A stretch of DNA of 64,000 nt from Aequorivita echinoideorum (GTDB taxonomy: Bacteria > Bacteroidota > Bacteroidia > Flavobacteriales > Flavobacteriaceae). The first letter of the stretch is position 1, and the number at the start of each line of letters is the position of its first letter. This document shows positions 15,524-24,985 of the stretch, one piece after another. Position numbers and translations under genes: made by a program. The notes under the pieces were generated by a model. It did no database searches and had not been told where the DNA came from. It saw only the letters and a program-made list of their open reading frames with translations. The DNA is taken from positions 186,001 through 250,000 of the forward strand of contig NZ_JAHCTB010000003.1 of assembly GCF_018476645.1 (NCBI RefSeq), in the 5' to 3' direction.

Positions 15524-17935
15524 ATGGCAAAAATCAAACACAACAACTTTTTGGATACCGTTCATGAGGTGTTTACGGATGCAAAACAGGAAGGCGTACT
15601 CCATCTGTACGCTGAAGGGGAAACCTTTAACGGACGTACTATTGGAGTTAAAAACAGGAGCCTTTTTCACTTTGGCACCACTGGGTATTTAGGCCTGGAA
15701 CAGGATGTAAGGCTAAAGGAAGCAGCTATTGATGCGATACGCAAATACGGCACGCAGTTTCCGTTGTCAAAGTCTTACATCTCCAATCCGCTATATAGTA
15801 GGTTGGAAGAAAAGGTTACCGAAATGTACGGACATCCTATTATCATTACCAAAAACAGTACACTGGGTCATATAGGAGTAATACCGAGCGCAGTGAAAGA
15901 TCAGGATGCCATCATTTTAGACCATCAGGTTCATTGGAGCGTGCAGAGTGCGGCCAAGATTTTAAAGAATAGAAGTGTACCTATTGATATGGTAAGGCAC
16001 AACGACCTGAATATGCTTGAGGATAAAATAAAGCGGTATTCAGACCAGCGAAAGAAAATTTGGTATATGGCTGACGGTATCTATTCCATGTACGGCGACT
16101 TCGCTCCTATTTCCGATTTAATGGCATTAAGCCAAAAATATCCGCAGCTTAATTTCTATTTTGATGATGTGCACGGCATGAGCTGGATAGGCAAGAACGG
16201 TACGGGATATGTGTTAAGCCAGCTTGGGGAACTGTCCGAAAATATTCTGCTCTTTGGTACCCTTAGCAAAACCTTTGGAGCCAGTGGTGCGGTGTTGGTG
16301 TGTTCCAATAAAAAAATGTACCATGAGATTAAGACTTTTGGAGGGCCCTTAACCTTTTCCGCCCAATTGGAACCAGCATCCATTGCCGCGGCAACTGCCT
16401 CGGCTGATATACACCTTTCCCCAGAAATTTATACCCTGCAACAGGAACTGCGGGAACACGTAGAATATTTCAATGAGCTTTTGCAGCAAACCGATCTGCC
16501 CCTGATTGACGAGAATATATCTCCGGTGTTTTATATCGGAACCGGAATGCCAAGGACAGGTTATAATTTTGTAAACCGATTGATGAAGGAAGGATTTTAT
16601 GTAAACCTTGGCATCTTCCCTGCCGTTCCCGTCAAGAATACCGGTGTACGCATTACCATTTCCAGGCACAACCAAAAAGAGGAAATAAAGGACCTTGTGG
16701 AGGCGATGAAATTCCATTTTCCAAAGGCACTGGAAGACACCCACACAAATAGTGAAAGAGTGTTCCAGGCCTTTAAATTGGAGCCGAAACAAAAAAAGGC
16801 TTTTTTAAAACCAAAAGTCACTGCGGATTTAAAAGTACAATTAGAAGATTCCATATTAAAAATTGACAAAAAGCTCTGGAACAGCCTATTGGGAAAATAT
16901 GGAGTATTTGATTGGGAGGGATTGAAATTTTTGGAAGAATCATTTAGCGGCAATTCCCATATGGAACATAACTGGGAATTCAGGTATTTGATTATCTATG
17001 ACCAAGAGCAAAAACCAATATTGGCCACATTTATGACTGTGGGATTATGGAAGGACGATATGCTTGCAGCTGTTGGAGCTTCTAAGACCATTGAGGAAGA
17101 ACGCAAAAATAATCCTTATTACTTGACCTCAAAAGTGCTGAGCCTTGGTTCGTTATTTACGGAGGGCGAACATTTATTTCTTGAAAACTCACATCCCCAA
17201 AAACAGGAAGCGTTGAATTTACTTATGCAATATTTGGAAAAATTGGAACATTCCCTTAAAGCAAAAATGATAGTACTTCGTGATTTCCGGGAAAATAAAA
17301 TGCTTCATGATTATTTTCTGGGACAAGGCTTTGTTCGCGTACAGATGCCAGAATCATGCACGCTTGCGCTTGACGAAGATGAAACCCTGGAAACATACAT
17401 TTCCCAACTTTCCAGCAGAAACAGAAAGCACTTACGAAAAGAGGTTTTTAAAGTTATGGATTTACTTGATATACGTATCGTACAGGAGGCCACCGTAGAA
17501 CAATTGGAGCAGATTTCGGAACTGTACTCCAATGTACATCAAAATAACTTGGGACTGAACACTTTTTCCTTTCCCGCGAAGCTGTTTGGTAAGATGTGGG
17601 TGCATCCGAATTGGGAATTCATTACAATTGCTCCAAAGGACGAACCCAATAAAATGATAGGCGTTATGCTTTGTTATAGGAATATCTATAACACTTACGT
17701 CCCCGCCTTTGTGGGAATGGATTATAACTATCTGGAACAATTTCATATTTATCGCCAACTTTTATTCCAGACCATTAAGCGTGCAATAGAACTGAAATGT
17801 CGACATATTTCTTTAGGCCTTACCGCAGAGTTTGAAAAACGAAAATTGGGAGCTACCGTATATAATAAATACGCTTATATACAGACAGCTGATAATTATA
17901 AACTTGAACTTATGGGTATTCTGGAATCTAGTTGA
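15524..17935 (+). CDS. PLP-dependent acyltransferase-like domain fused to acetyltransferase-like domain
   Basis: The frame opens with a TTG at 15479; the ATG at 15524 is the likelier start (803 residues). The N-terminal about 400 residues are an alpha-oxoamine-synthase-like fold type I PLP enzyme, with FDDVHG (Asp/His contacting PLP) and the Schiff-base lysine in TLSKTFGASG (about residue 249 from the ATG). The C-terminal about 350 residues look like a GNAT/BioF2-like domain (LSSRNRKHLRKEV; GVMLCYRNIYNTYVPAFVGM; YIQTADNY). Oxoamine synthases condense acyl-CoA with amino acids, so a lipid or amide product is plausible but not shown. The stop overlaps the TTG of the following rteC frame. Confidence 0.85.
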   Translation: MAKIKHNNFLDTVHEVFTDAKQEGVLHLYAEGETFNGRTIGVKNRSLFHFGTTGYLGLEQDVRLKEAAIDAIRKYGTQFPLSKSYISNPLYSRLEEKVTEMYGHPIIITKNSTLGHIGVIPSAVKDQDAIILDHQVHWSVQSAAKILKNRSVPIDMVRHNDLNMLEDKIKRYSDQRKKIWYMADGIYSMYGDFAPISDLMALSQKYPQLNFYFDDVHGMSWIGKNGTGYVLSQLGELSENILLFGTLSKTFGASGAVLVCSNKKMYHEIKTFGGPLTFSAQLEPASIAAATASADIHLSPEIYTLQQELREHVEYFNELLQQTDLPLIDENISPVFYIGTGMPRTGYNFVNRLMKEGFYVNLGIFPAVPVKNTGVRITISRHNQKEEIKDLVEAMKFHFPKALEDTHTNSERVFQAFKLEPKQKKAFLKPKVTADLKVQLEDSILKIDKKLWNSLLGKYGVFDWEGLKFLEESFSGNSHMEHNWEFRYLIIYDQEQKPILATFMTVGLWKDDMLAAVGASKTIEEERKNNPYYLTSKVLSLGSLFTEGEHLFLENSHPQKQEALNLLMQYLEKLEHSLKAKMIVLRDFRENKMLHDYFLGQGFVRVQMPESCTLALDEDETLETYISQLSSRNRKHLRKEVFKVMDLLDIRIVQEATVEQLEQISELYSNVHQNNLGLNTFSFPAKLFGKMWVHPNWEFITIAPKDEPNKMIGVMLCYRNIYNTYVPAFVGMDYNYLEQFHIYRQLLFQTIKRAIELKCRHISLGLTAEFEKRKLGATVYNKYAYIQTADNYKLELMGILESS

Positions 17936-17961
17936 CAATCACTTCAAATTGCCCCATATGC

Positions 17962-18801
17962 ATGAAATATCAAGATTTAATATCGGAATTCGAAGCCAAA
18001 TTGGAAGCTTTGGAAACTTGTACGGACGATATTTTATACAGGGCAGAGACTGGCATAGCCTATACAGAGCGGTGGATAAAAACACTTCGGGAGGAGGTGG
18101 TACGGCATGGTTTCGGCTCCATTCAGGAAGAGATATTTTTCTTCAAACATATCAAGCCCCAAATCTTCAGCAAACTGATCTACTACTCAAAACTATTTAA
18201 TATTGAAAGCAAACGGCCACGGAGCAGTTCCAAATTCCAGATTAAATATCTCAATAATCAAATTGACAAATTGCAGGTCTTCTTTAATGACAATCTGGAG
18301 TTCTACCATTATTATCGAAGGGGAGCAACATCGCTCGACGAACAATATTTCGTCCGTGGCAAATCTGATCTTCGGTCCACCACTGATTTCTTTAACTTTT
18401 ATATCGACGAAAAGTTCTCCACTTGTCAGGATGGAACCGTGGCGGCGATTATGGCCTATGATATGCTGATCGTTTATTTACAACAGGAAATTGAAAAACT
18501 AGAAAATTACAAGGACAATCAAAACACAAATTTAATGAAGCAATCATCAAGACTTTTTTGGACGGGAAACAAAACAGATCTCATAGAACTCATCTATGCC
18601 CTGCAGAGCAGCGGGGCTATTAATAGCGGAACGGCCGATATAAAGGAAATGGCTACTCTTTTTGAACAGATTTTCAATATAGACCTTGGAAATTATTATC
18701 ATACTTTTATAGAGATCAGGGCACGTAAAGGCAGTAGAACCAAATTTCTGGACAGATTGCAGGAATCATTATTGAAGCGGTTCGAAGAATCGGATACATA
18801 A
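17962..18801 (+). CDS. rteC: RteC family regulator of conjugative element
   Basis: The open frame extends to a TTG at 17932. The ATG at 17962 (MKYQDLISEFEAKLEALE) is chosen because RteC proteins start this way. The 279 residues are mostly helical, with the family features IQEEIFFFKHIKPQIFSKLI, FYHYYRRG near the middle and LFWTGNKTDLIELIYAL near the end, plus EIRARKGSRTKFLDRL. RteC is known from CTnDOT as an activator of the excision operon. Its presence marks the start of the conjugative element. Confidence 0.9.
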   Translation: MKYQDLISEFEAKLEALETCTDDILYRAETGIAYTERWIKTLREEVVRHGFGSIQEEIFFFKHIKPQIFSKLIYYSKLFNIESKRPRSSSKFQIKYLNNQIDKLQVFFNDNLEFYHYYRRGATSLDEQYFVRGKSDLRSTTDFFNFYIDEKFSTCQDGTVAAIMAYDMLIVYLQQEIEKLENYKDNQNTNLMKQSSRLFWTGNKTDLIELIYALQSSGAINSGTADIKEMATLFEQIFNIDLGNYYHTFIEIRARKGSRTKFLDRLQESLLKRFEESDT

Positions 18802-19126
18802 TCCCACCCTCTTCCCAAGTTGGGAAATCAGCTTTTAAATCTTTTGCCATTAAAATTATGTCAAATTAGTATCAATATCCAAATTGATAACATTCATTTC
18901 CCTCCAAAACTACCCGAATTTTATTTGAAAAAATCTTTCCCACCTCTGGATTGACTATTGAAAGATTTCCATCAAAGACCTGCAAATTTGTAGAACGAAA
19001 GTCAAATCAAAGATTCACGAACACTTTGCTATTAAAATTTTAAAGTGCGTGAGCTAAATCAAGTAAGGGGCTATCAAATTAGATAACAGCAATAAAATAG
19101 TCCCTTTCTTCTAAAACCGTTCTATT
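18802..19126. other. Intergenic region after rteC
   Basis: 325 bp without a gene. It holds a degenerate repeated motif (TTGCCATTAAAATTATG at about 18845 and TTTGCTATTAAAATTTTA at about 19025, each followed at different distances by CAAATTAGA/T) and a short inverted repeat ATCAAT...ATTGAT (18872-18888). A regulatory region for the HTH gene downstream is likely; RteC-type proteins bind such upstream sites, but no binding site can be assigned. Confidence 0.35.
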
Positions 19127-19408
19127 ATGCCAACAAGTATTATAACCACAGACGATCTTCGGGATTTCAAGTTTGAATTGCTCGATGACATTAAAAAAAT
19201 TCTCACAAAACAAGCTTCCGGCACTTTGAAAAAATATCTCAAATCCTCAGAGGTAATGGAAATGCTTCAGATAAGTCCCGGCACCCTCCAAAATCTTCGA
19301 ATTAATGGTACGCTACCTTTTAGCAAGATGGGTGGAATCATTTATTATGATTCTGAGGACATTCAGAAAGTAATGAGAGATAATCGTGTTCAACATCCAA
19401 GTGACTAA
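19127..19408 (+). CDS. Helix-turn-helix (MerR/excisionase-like) protein
   Basis: 93 residues. After a helical N-terminus, residues about 40-90 read KKYLKSSEVMEMLQISPGTL, RINGTLPFSKMGGIIYYDSEDIQKVM, a winged HTH of the MerR/Xis class (helix-turn-helix followed by a wing, FSKMGGIIYY). These are regular members of Bacteroidota conjugative elements, next to the replication-type genes, and may act as excisionase or regulator. Confidence 0.85.
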   Translation: MPTSIITTDDLRDFKFELLDDIKKILTKQASGTLKKYLKSSEVMEMLQISPGTLQNLRINGTLPFSKMGGIIYYDSEDIQKVMRDNRVQHPSD

Positions 19409-19414
19409 TCATGT

Positions 19415-20089
19415 ATGAACTATATAAAACACCTAAACTCTGTTTTTCAGCAATTTTCGATGGATTCCCAATTGAACCCAACGCACATAAGTTTGTATAT
19501 GGCCCTGTTCCAATATTGGAACATCAATCGGTTTCCAGATGAGTTTTATATAAACCGGGAAGAGATTATGAAGATGTCCAAAATAGGCTCAAAAGCAACC
19601 TATCATCGATGTTTAAAAAATCTGCATCGATGGAAATACATTCGATATCTCCCCTCCCACAATCCTTACAAGGGGAGTAAAATCAGGATGCCCAAATTTG
19701 ATACAAGTAGTGAAACAAGCGACGAAACAACTACTGAGATAAGTACCGAGGAATCTACTGAACAACTAAAGGGACAAGCATTGGCACCTTATACAAACAT
19801 GAATAAACATATAACAAACAGAAATAAAGCTAAGCTACCAAAAAATAAAAATGAAGTTTTAATTTTTTTTGAAAAACAAAAATGGCCTGTATTGGAAGGA
19901 GAAAAATTCTTCAACCATTATAACGGCATCGGTTGGAAAATCGGTGGAAAAATTGAAATAGCGGATTGGCAATCCACAGCAGAAAACTGGATTTTAAAAT
20001 CCAAAGAAATTGAAACGGGAAAAGCAATGTCCCAAAATCGGGACAACCTTAAAACCAGTAAAATCAAAAATTATGGTCAACCCCTCTAA
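19415..20089 (+). CDS. Conjugative-element replication/regulatory protein
   Basis: 224 residues. The N-terminus resembles a winged-helix replisome organiser (LNPTHISLYMALFQYWNINR; FYINREEIMKMSKIGSKATY; RCLKNLHRWKYIRYLPSHN). A Ser/Thr/Glu-rich linker follows (SSETSDETTTEISTEESTEQ) and a C-terminal region typical of DnaD/replication initiator-like proteins (FNHYNGIGWKIGGKIEIADW). The DnaC-like ATPase start overlaps its 3' end by 17 nt, so it probably partners that ATPase in element replication. Confidence 0.65.
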   Translation: MNYIKHLNSVFQQFSMDSQLNPTHISLYMALFQYWNINRFPDEFYINREEIMKMSKIGSKATYHRCLKNLHRWKYIRYLPSHNPYKGSKIRMPKFDTSSETSDETTTEISTEESTEQLKGQALAPYTNMNKHITNRNKAKLPKNKNEVLIFFEKQKWPVLEGEKFFNHYNGIGWKIGGKIEIADWQSTAENWILKSKEIETGKAMSQNRDNLKTSKIKNYGQPL

Positions 20090-20729
20090 AATAACCGAAG
20101 GCGGCATAGAATATTCAATCGGAAGGTTCAATGGGTTTGAGATGTTCTATGATTTTCCAAAGATCTTGATCTATCTGGATGCTAAGGGAAAGTTGTTGTT
20201 TGGCAAACAGTTCAAAATCTATAGGGAGGATAAGGACATCATCTATAAACTCAGTAATTATTTTATAAAGGATAAAGAAAAATGCGATCAGGCAGGAATA
20301 GATCCAGATAAGGGGCTTTTGGTTTCCGGTCCTGTGGGATGTGGTAAAACATCTTTAATGAAGCTGTTGCAGTTTATTGTTCCGCTTCAGCGATCCTACT
20401 CGGTAATACCCTGCCGGAATATTGTTTTTGCATTCAATCACCTCGGTTATAAAATCATTGAAGATTACGGAAGTGGCAGCTATTTCTGTTTTGATGATCT
20501 GGGGGTGGAGCCCATCGGGAGGCACTACGGACAGGACTGCAATGTAATGGGAGAGGTGCTGCTTTCACGTTATGAGCTTTTTCTGAAAAGCAAACTGAAA
20601 ACGCATGCCACTACCAATCTAAATGCAGAGGAACTGGAGGAAAGATATGGAAACCGTGTGCGAAGCAGAATGCGCGAAATGTTTAACCTAATTGCCTTTG
20701 ATAAAAATGCACAGGACAAAAGAAAATAA
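20073..20729 (+). CDS. DnaC-like AAA+ ATPase (helicase loader type)
   Basis: The open frame begins at 20010; the ATG at 20073 gives 218 residues. Walker A is GPVGCGKTSLM, and Walker B-like FCFDDLGVEP follows at the expected distance. A sensor/arginine region comes next (THATTNLNAEELEERYGNRV RSRM). The protein resembles DnaC/IstB-type loaders. It overlaps the upstream replication-type protein by 17 nt, so the pair are translated together. Confidence 0.8.
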   Translation: MVNPSKITEGGIEYSIGRFNGFEMFYDFPKILIYLDAKGKLLFGKQFKIYREDKDIIYKLSNYFIKDKEKCDQAGIDPDKGLLVSGPVGCGKTSLMKLLQFIVPLQRSYSVIPCRNIVFAFNHLGYKIIEDYGSGSYFCFDDLGVEPIGRHYGQDCNVMGEVLLSRYELFLKSKLKTHATTNLNAEELEERYGNRVRSRMREMFNLIAFDKNAQDKRK

Positions 20730-20740
20730 AATCTACGATT

Positions 20741-21853
20741 ATGAAAATAGCCACCTTTAATGTTCAAAACCTGTTTCATAGAGATAGAAGCTTGATTCAA
20801 AAAACCGTTGGCAAATGCGTTTCCGATTGGATTGTTGAATTCGACACCCTGCTAACTAAAGAAAAAAGCGCTTCGAATACTGAACGGTTAAGGGAATTAT
20901 CGTTCCTGTTGGATTTTGACAAAACCTATCAAAACCCATACGTGGTGATGCGAAAGAAAGCGGGAGAGCTCTATTTGAAAGGAATGAACTGCTCCAAAGA
21001 GCTTAAATCAGGGGAATTAACGGATTGGAACGGTTGGATCAAAGTTCAGACCGTGCCTATCGATCCAGAAGCTACAAATCATAAAGCTATGGTTATTTCA
21101 GAGATTGACCCGGATATTTTGGTGCTGCAAGAAGTTGAAGATAAAATGTCTTTGGATGAATTTAATAATTTCATCTTGCCTAAGTTTAATTGCGCTTCTT
21201 TTTCGGAAAGTATTTTGATACCAAGTTCTGAAGGAAAGAGCCGTGAACAAGCTTTACTTTTAAAAAATGGATATCAATTGGAATCCATCAAAATTCATAG
21301 TATAGATGATTCTGAAACTGCAACACAGGATTTATTGGAATACGAAATTCAAAGCCCAAAAGGAAAAATTATTCATTTACTCTCGGCCTATTTCTATGAA
21401 AATAAATGCGATAAAGAAAAGGCTTTTGAAATAAGGAAAAATCAAGCATATCAAGTCTCCGTGATATATAAAATATTACAGTTGCAAAGTAAAACCAATA
21501 TTGCCCTCGTTGGAACTTTAAACGCTCCCTCCTACTGCAACTCCTTGGCTCCATTGCTCCAAGAAACCGATTTAAAAGACATCAGCAAAAACAAAACTTT
21601 TAATGTTGATTTTGATGAAGGTCAAGATGCTACCTACTTTCGATTAGGTGCTTACCGAATGGGAGTAAATATTAGACAAGAAGATTATTTATTGTTATCT
21701 CCTGCGCTTTTTTCAAATGTAGAAAGTAGTGGACTGAACAGGAAAGGGGTTTGGCCGGAGAAGCGGCCTAATTGGGGTATATATTCCAGTTTGCAGAATA
21801 AGAGTCAGGCGGCTAGTGAGCATCCTGTGATGTGGTGTGAATTAACAATTTAA
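20741..21853 (+). CDS. Endonuclease/exonuclease/phosphatase-family protein
   Basis: 370 residues. The EEP fold is indicated by MKIATFNVQNLF at the start, ILVLQEVED (catalytic Glu) near residue 130, and a final SEHPVMW (His). The usual GDFN element appears as VGTLNAPS, lacking the Asp, so it may be catalytically impaired or belong to an EEP branch that tolerates this. It lies 11 bp after the ATPase and is part of the mobile element. Its role in the element is unknown. Confidence 0.75.
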   Translation: MKIATFNVQNLFHRDRSLIQKTVGKCVSDWIVEFDTLLTKEKSASNTERLRELSFLLDFDKTYQNPYVVMRKKAGELYLKGMNCSKELKSGELTDWNGWIKVQTVPIDPEATNHKAMVISEIDPDILVLQEVEDKMSLDEFNNFILPKFNCASFSESILIPSSEGKSREQALLLKNGYQLESIKIHSIDDSETATQDLLEYEIQSPKGKIIHLLSAYFYENKCDKEKAFEIRKNQAYQVSVIYKILQLQSKTNIALVGTLNAPSYCNSLAPLLQETDLKDISKNKTFNVDFDEGQDATYFRLGAYRMGVNIRQEDYLLLSPALFSNVESSGLNRKGVWPEKRPNWGIYSSLQNKSQAASEHPVMWCELTI

Positions 21854-21861
21854 AGTGACTA

Positions 21862-22827
21862 TTAGTTGCTAATGATACTATCATATTTAAATCCGATTAA
21901 TTCATCTTCTTCAACTTGTGCGCGCCAGTTCATATCGTATTTAACAATGGACATATCGCTTATATCCAATTCAATCTTCTCTTGATCTTTTGGGAAATCA
22001 ACATCAAATACAAAAGCTGGAAATAAATCATATTCAAATTTATATTCCTTTGGATTAATGTTTTCAGTTTCATCGCAAAATGGTATGAAAATCTGAAAAA
22101 CTAAAATTCCTGAATAAACCACCAAACATAAGTTTGGTCGGTAAATGTTGCCTGAAATGCTATGTTTTCTTTTGTATAGAATAGCAGCTGGCTTTGCATA
22201 ATATTTCTTTGAAAATCGTGTCCTCAATAATAGTAAGGGAATATCAAAAATGGTATTCTCAAGATCATCCTCTCTTTGAGATAACCAGTCAATAGTCTTA
22301 TTGTAATTTTCCAATTCTTCTGTTGTGCATAATGACAATCCGACTTTCACTAAACCTTTATAAACATTAATTGGAACAAATTTTTTCTTTTTCAGAGTGA
22401 CATTCAGTTGATTATTTTGATAATCATATTCAAAATCTGAAAGATTACTTCCAAAATTAAAGTGAGGGTTTCCGTTAATGTTTTTGATCCTTGTAGAACG
22501 TTGATTTTCGCCCTTTCTACTTTGAAATATGGGAACTTTACTTTTTGTTCTTTGTCCAATTAATGTTAAATATGGACTGACATAATTCGCCAAATCTGTC
22601 TCAAATCGTCCAAATAACGTGTTGCAATTATCACACTCCTCGTTATTTGTAAAATTATTTTTGCCGAAAAGTTCAGGAATTACGTGCGGAACATTATTGA
22701 AGGTGGTTTCATTTGATGTTTTAGAACAAAATTTACAAGTTTTATCTATACCACGGACAAACTTTTTTTCAAAGTTATCAGTTGAACTTATTTTTTCAAA
22801 CTTATCTAAAAAATCAGTTATTTTCAT
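21862..22827 (-). CDS. HNH-type nuclease-like protein
   Basis: 321 residues. A zinc-knuckle nuclease core lies in the N-terminal 80 residues: CKFC, then HVIPELFGK, then ECDNCN. This is the C-x2-C...H...C-x2-C arrangement of HNH_5-type endonucleases. The rest (KSKVPIFQSRKGENQRSTR onward) is beta-rich and I cannot assign it. The gene is on the minus strand within the plus-strand element backbone, next to another nuclease gene, which suggests inserted cargo, perhaps a defence or homing unit. Confidence 0.7.
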   Translation of the reverse strand: MKITDFLDKFEKISSTDNFEKKFVRGIDKTCKFCSKTSNETTFNNVPHVIPELFGKNNFTNNEECDNCNTLFGRFETDLANYVSPYLTLIGQRTKSKVPIFQSRKGENQRSTRIKNINGNPHFNFGSNLSDFEYDYQNNQLNVTLKKKKFVPINVYKGLVKVGLSLCTTEELENYNKTIDWLSQREDDLENTIFDIPLLLLRTRFSKKYYAKPAAILYKRKHSISGNIYRPNLCLVVYSGILVFQIFIPFCDETENINPKEYKFEYDLFPAFVFDVDFPKDQEKIELDISDMSIVKYDMNWRAQVEEDELIGFKYDSIISN

Positions 22828-22848
22828 AATTTGTTAATTAAACGGAAA

Positions 22849-24801
22849 TCAATTACATTTTACACAGATATTTCCTTTCAAAATTTGCCTCGTTGTAGTT
22901 GACATAGTGTGATTATTTTTGCATTTCACGCGAATTTTCACTCCGCTGTTTGTCCTGTAAATATCTATTGTTTCTGCTCCAGATTTTTCAATTATAACTT
23001 TGGCTCTATTTTCACGTTCAATAAGTTCCTTATTTTTGGTGTAGGTGTAAACCTCTGATGGATTTAGCTTAATATCTTTTGCCTTTATGGGATATTTTAT
23101 ATTTTTATTTTCAAGTTGATTAATTATGAATGAAACTAAATCATCTAATTTGACATCCGTAAACACTTCAGGTATATAAATGATTTTAACGCCTAATTCC
23201 TTACAGATCTCTGCTTTCTGTTTGTCATTATCAATCGTAGATTGTTTGACGTATCTATGATTAACGTTTGTTGTAGAATAGTGCTGACGACCTTGATGTT
23301 CAAATGCAATTTTTAGTTCTTCGTTGTAACCGTCAAGTTCCATTTTATTACCTATATTGTTCTTTAACCAATCAGGTCTAATGCCGTTGAAGTTTTTACC
23401 GAATATTTTTTCAAAACTTAATCTACAGGTTCTTTCGCCTATTCCTTTTGTGCAAGTTGGACACCATTTACCTCTTTTTATGTTATTTGGTGTTGCAATC
23501 CACTTATGTTTTTCCGAACATTCCCATTGCATTTTGGTCGCATCATTTTTATATTTTGCGGAAAGGCATTTTCCTCCTCTTTCGATTGCTAATTCTTGGA
23601 TTTCACTCAAAGTTGATTTTGCTGTTCCGTAACACTTTCTGCACCAAGCATCTCTCTTTAATCCTTGTGGCCTTGCAAACCACCTATGGCCATTCTCACA
23701 TTCTACGTGAATTCTACTTTGAGTAGCATTTAGATAAGTTTTCGATAAGCATTTGCCACCATTCTTTTTTATGATTTGGATAAAATCTTCTATCGTATCT
23801 CTTTGTTCATCGCTTACCCTCTTTACAGCGCAAGCATTGCACCAACCACCTTTTTTTATTATGTGTGGTATAGTTTCCCAAATGTGACCTTGTGAGCATT
23901 GAAATTTTAATTTTGTTTTACTATTTATATATGTTTTTGATAGGCATTTACCTCCCTTTAAAATTGCAATATTCCTAACCTCATCTAATTTATCTTGAAT
24001 TTGTTTTTCCGTTGTAACTTTAAATGTTCCTGCACAAAATGGACACCACGTTTTACCGGCTCTAATTGAACCTGCTGTTGTTTTCCATTTATGACCTTTT
24101 GAGCATTGAAATTCAAGTTTAGAACTTTGGGTTTCGTAATGTTCACTTAAGCAAAGACCATTTTTTGAAATGGCGTATTTTTTAAAGAAGTCCAAAGACA
24201 AACGTCTTTTCAAGCCACTTTTTTTTATAGAGCATATTCTGCACCAAGTACCTTTTCTAATATTTGCATATGAAGATTTCCAAATATGTTTTTTATCACA
24301 TTGCCAAAGCATTTTTGTTTGACTATTCTCGTAATGTTCCGACAAACATTTTCCGTTGTTTTCTTTAGCGGTTTCTACACAATCAGATAAAGAATGTTTT
24401 AATTTTTCACTTCCTTTTTTGGATGAACAAATGTTACACCAACTTCCTTGTTGAATACTATTATAAGTTGCCTGCCAAATATGATTTTCCTTACATTGCC
24501 AAGTCATTTTAGAATTACTACTAATATACTCTTGTGAAAGGCATTTGCCATTATTTTTAGTTGCAACAGCTATACAGTCTGAAAGTGTTTTTTTCCATTT
24601 ATTTGAGGTTCGTTTAGACGAGCAACGTTTACACCAAAATCCTCTAATTAAATTTCTTGGATAAGTTGACCATTTGTGATTATTTACACAAACTAAATCA
24701 AGTTTCGTTTCTGAACTAATCAATTCATTTGTCAAACATTTTCCACCATTTTTTTCGGCAATAACCTTATAATGCTCTATGCTGTATTTTGGTTTTCTCA
24801 A
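22849..24801 (-). CDS. Zinc-ribbon repeat protein with Vsr/PD-(D/E)XK-like nuclease domain
   Basis: 650 residues made of seven consecutive about 60-residue zinc-ribbon repeats, each with the pattern N/GGKCLS ... K...C...H.W ... WC..C (for example NGGKCLTNELISSETKL and GSWCNICSSKKGSEKL). They are followed by a nuclease-like region (LKNNIGNKMELDGYNEELKI; AFEHQGRQHYSTTNVNHRY; KAEICKELGVKIIYIPEVFT) resembling Vsr or homing endonucleases, then a degenerate eighth ribbon. Zinc ribbons of this kind may recognise DNA. It lies 21 bp upstream of the HNH gene on the same strand. Cargo of the mobile element. Confidence 0.75.
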   Translation of the reverse strand: MRKPKYSIEHYKVIAEKNGGKCLTNELISSETKLDLVCVNNHKWSTYPRNLIRGFWCKRCSSKRTSNKWKKTLSDCIAVATKNNGKCLSQEYISSNSKMTWQCKENHIWQATYNSIQQGSWCNICSSKKGSEKLKHSLSDCVETAKENNGKCLSEHYENSQTKMLWQCDKKHIWKSSYANIRKGTWCRICSIKKSGLKRRLSLDFFKKYAISKNGLCLSEHYETQSSKLEFQCSKGHKWKTTAGSIRAGKTWCPFCAGTFKVTTEKQIQDKLDEVRNIAILKGGKCLSKTYINSKTKLKFQCSQGHIWETIPHIIKKGGWCNACAVKRVSDEQRDTIEDFIQIIKKNGGKCLSKTYLNATQSRIHVECENGHRWFARPQGLKRDAWCRKCYGTAKSTLSEIQELAIERGGKCLSAKYKNDATKMQWECSEKHKWIATPNNIKRGKWCPTCTKGIGERTCRLSFEKIFGKNFNGIRPDWLKNNIGNKMELDGYNEELKIAFEHQGRQHYSTTNVNHRYVKQSTIDNDKQKAEICKELGVKIIYIPEVFTDVKLDDLVSFIINQLENKNIKYPIKAKDIKLNPSEVYTYTKNKELIERENRAKVIIEKSGAETIDIYRTNSGVKIRVKCKNNHTMSTTTRQILKGNICVKCN

Positions 24802-24889
24802 TGTTTTTTTTAAATGTGTGGTAATTCGTTATATCCAAACAAAAATAAGGAATTATCGGTGGAAATTGATAGATAACAGAACATTCAAA

Positions 24890-24985
24890 TTACTTCAATT
24901 TCTTAATAACCTTAATAGCTTCTGAACAAACCGTTACAACAATCTGCTTTAAACTTTTCAAAACCTGTTCAAACAACTTATTCAT
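24890..24985 (-). CDS. 31-residue peptide, translationally coupled to the amidase
   Basis: The amidase stop codon overlaps ATGAATAA here: the start of this 31-codon frame (MNKLFEQVLKSLKQIVVTVC...) lies inside the end of the amidase gene. It is an amphipathic helix-like peptide with no recognisable domain. Such coupling supports translation, but the short length makes it tentative. Confidence 0.35.
   Translation of the reverse strand: MNKLFEQVLKSLKQIVVTVCSEAIKVIKKLK

Noticed and set aside
17932-17961. TTG start for rteC.
   Set aside because: The ATG at 17962 fits the family N-terminus, and the TTG overlaps the previous stop.
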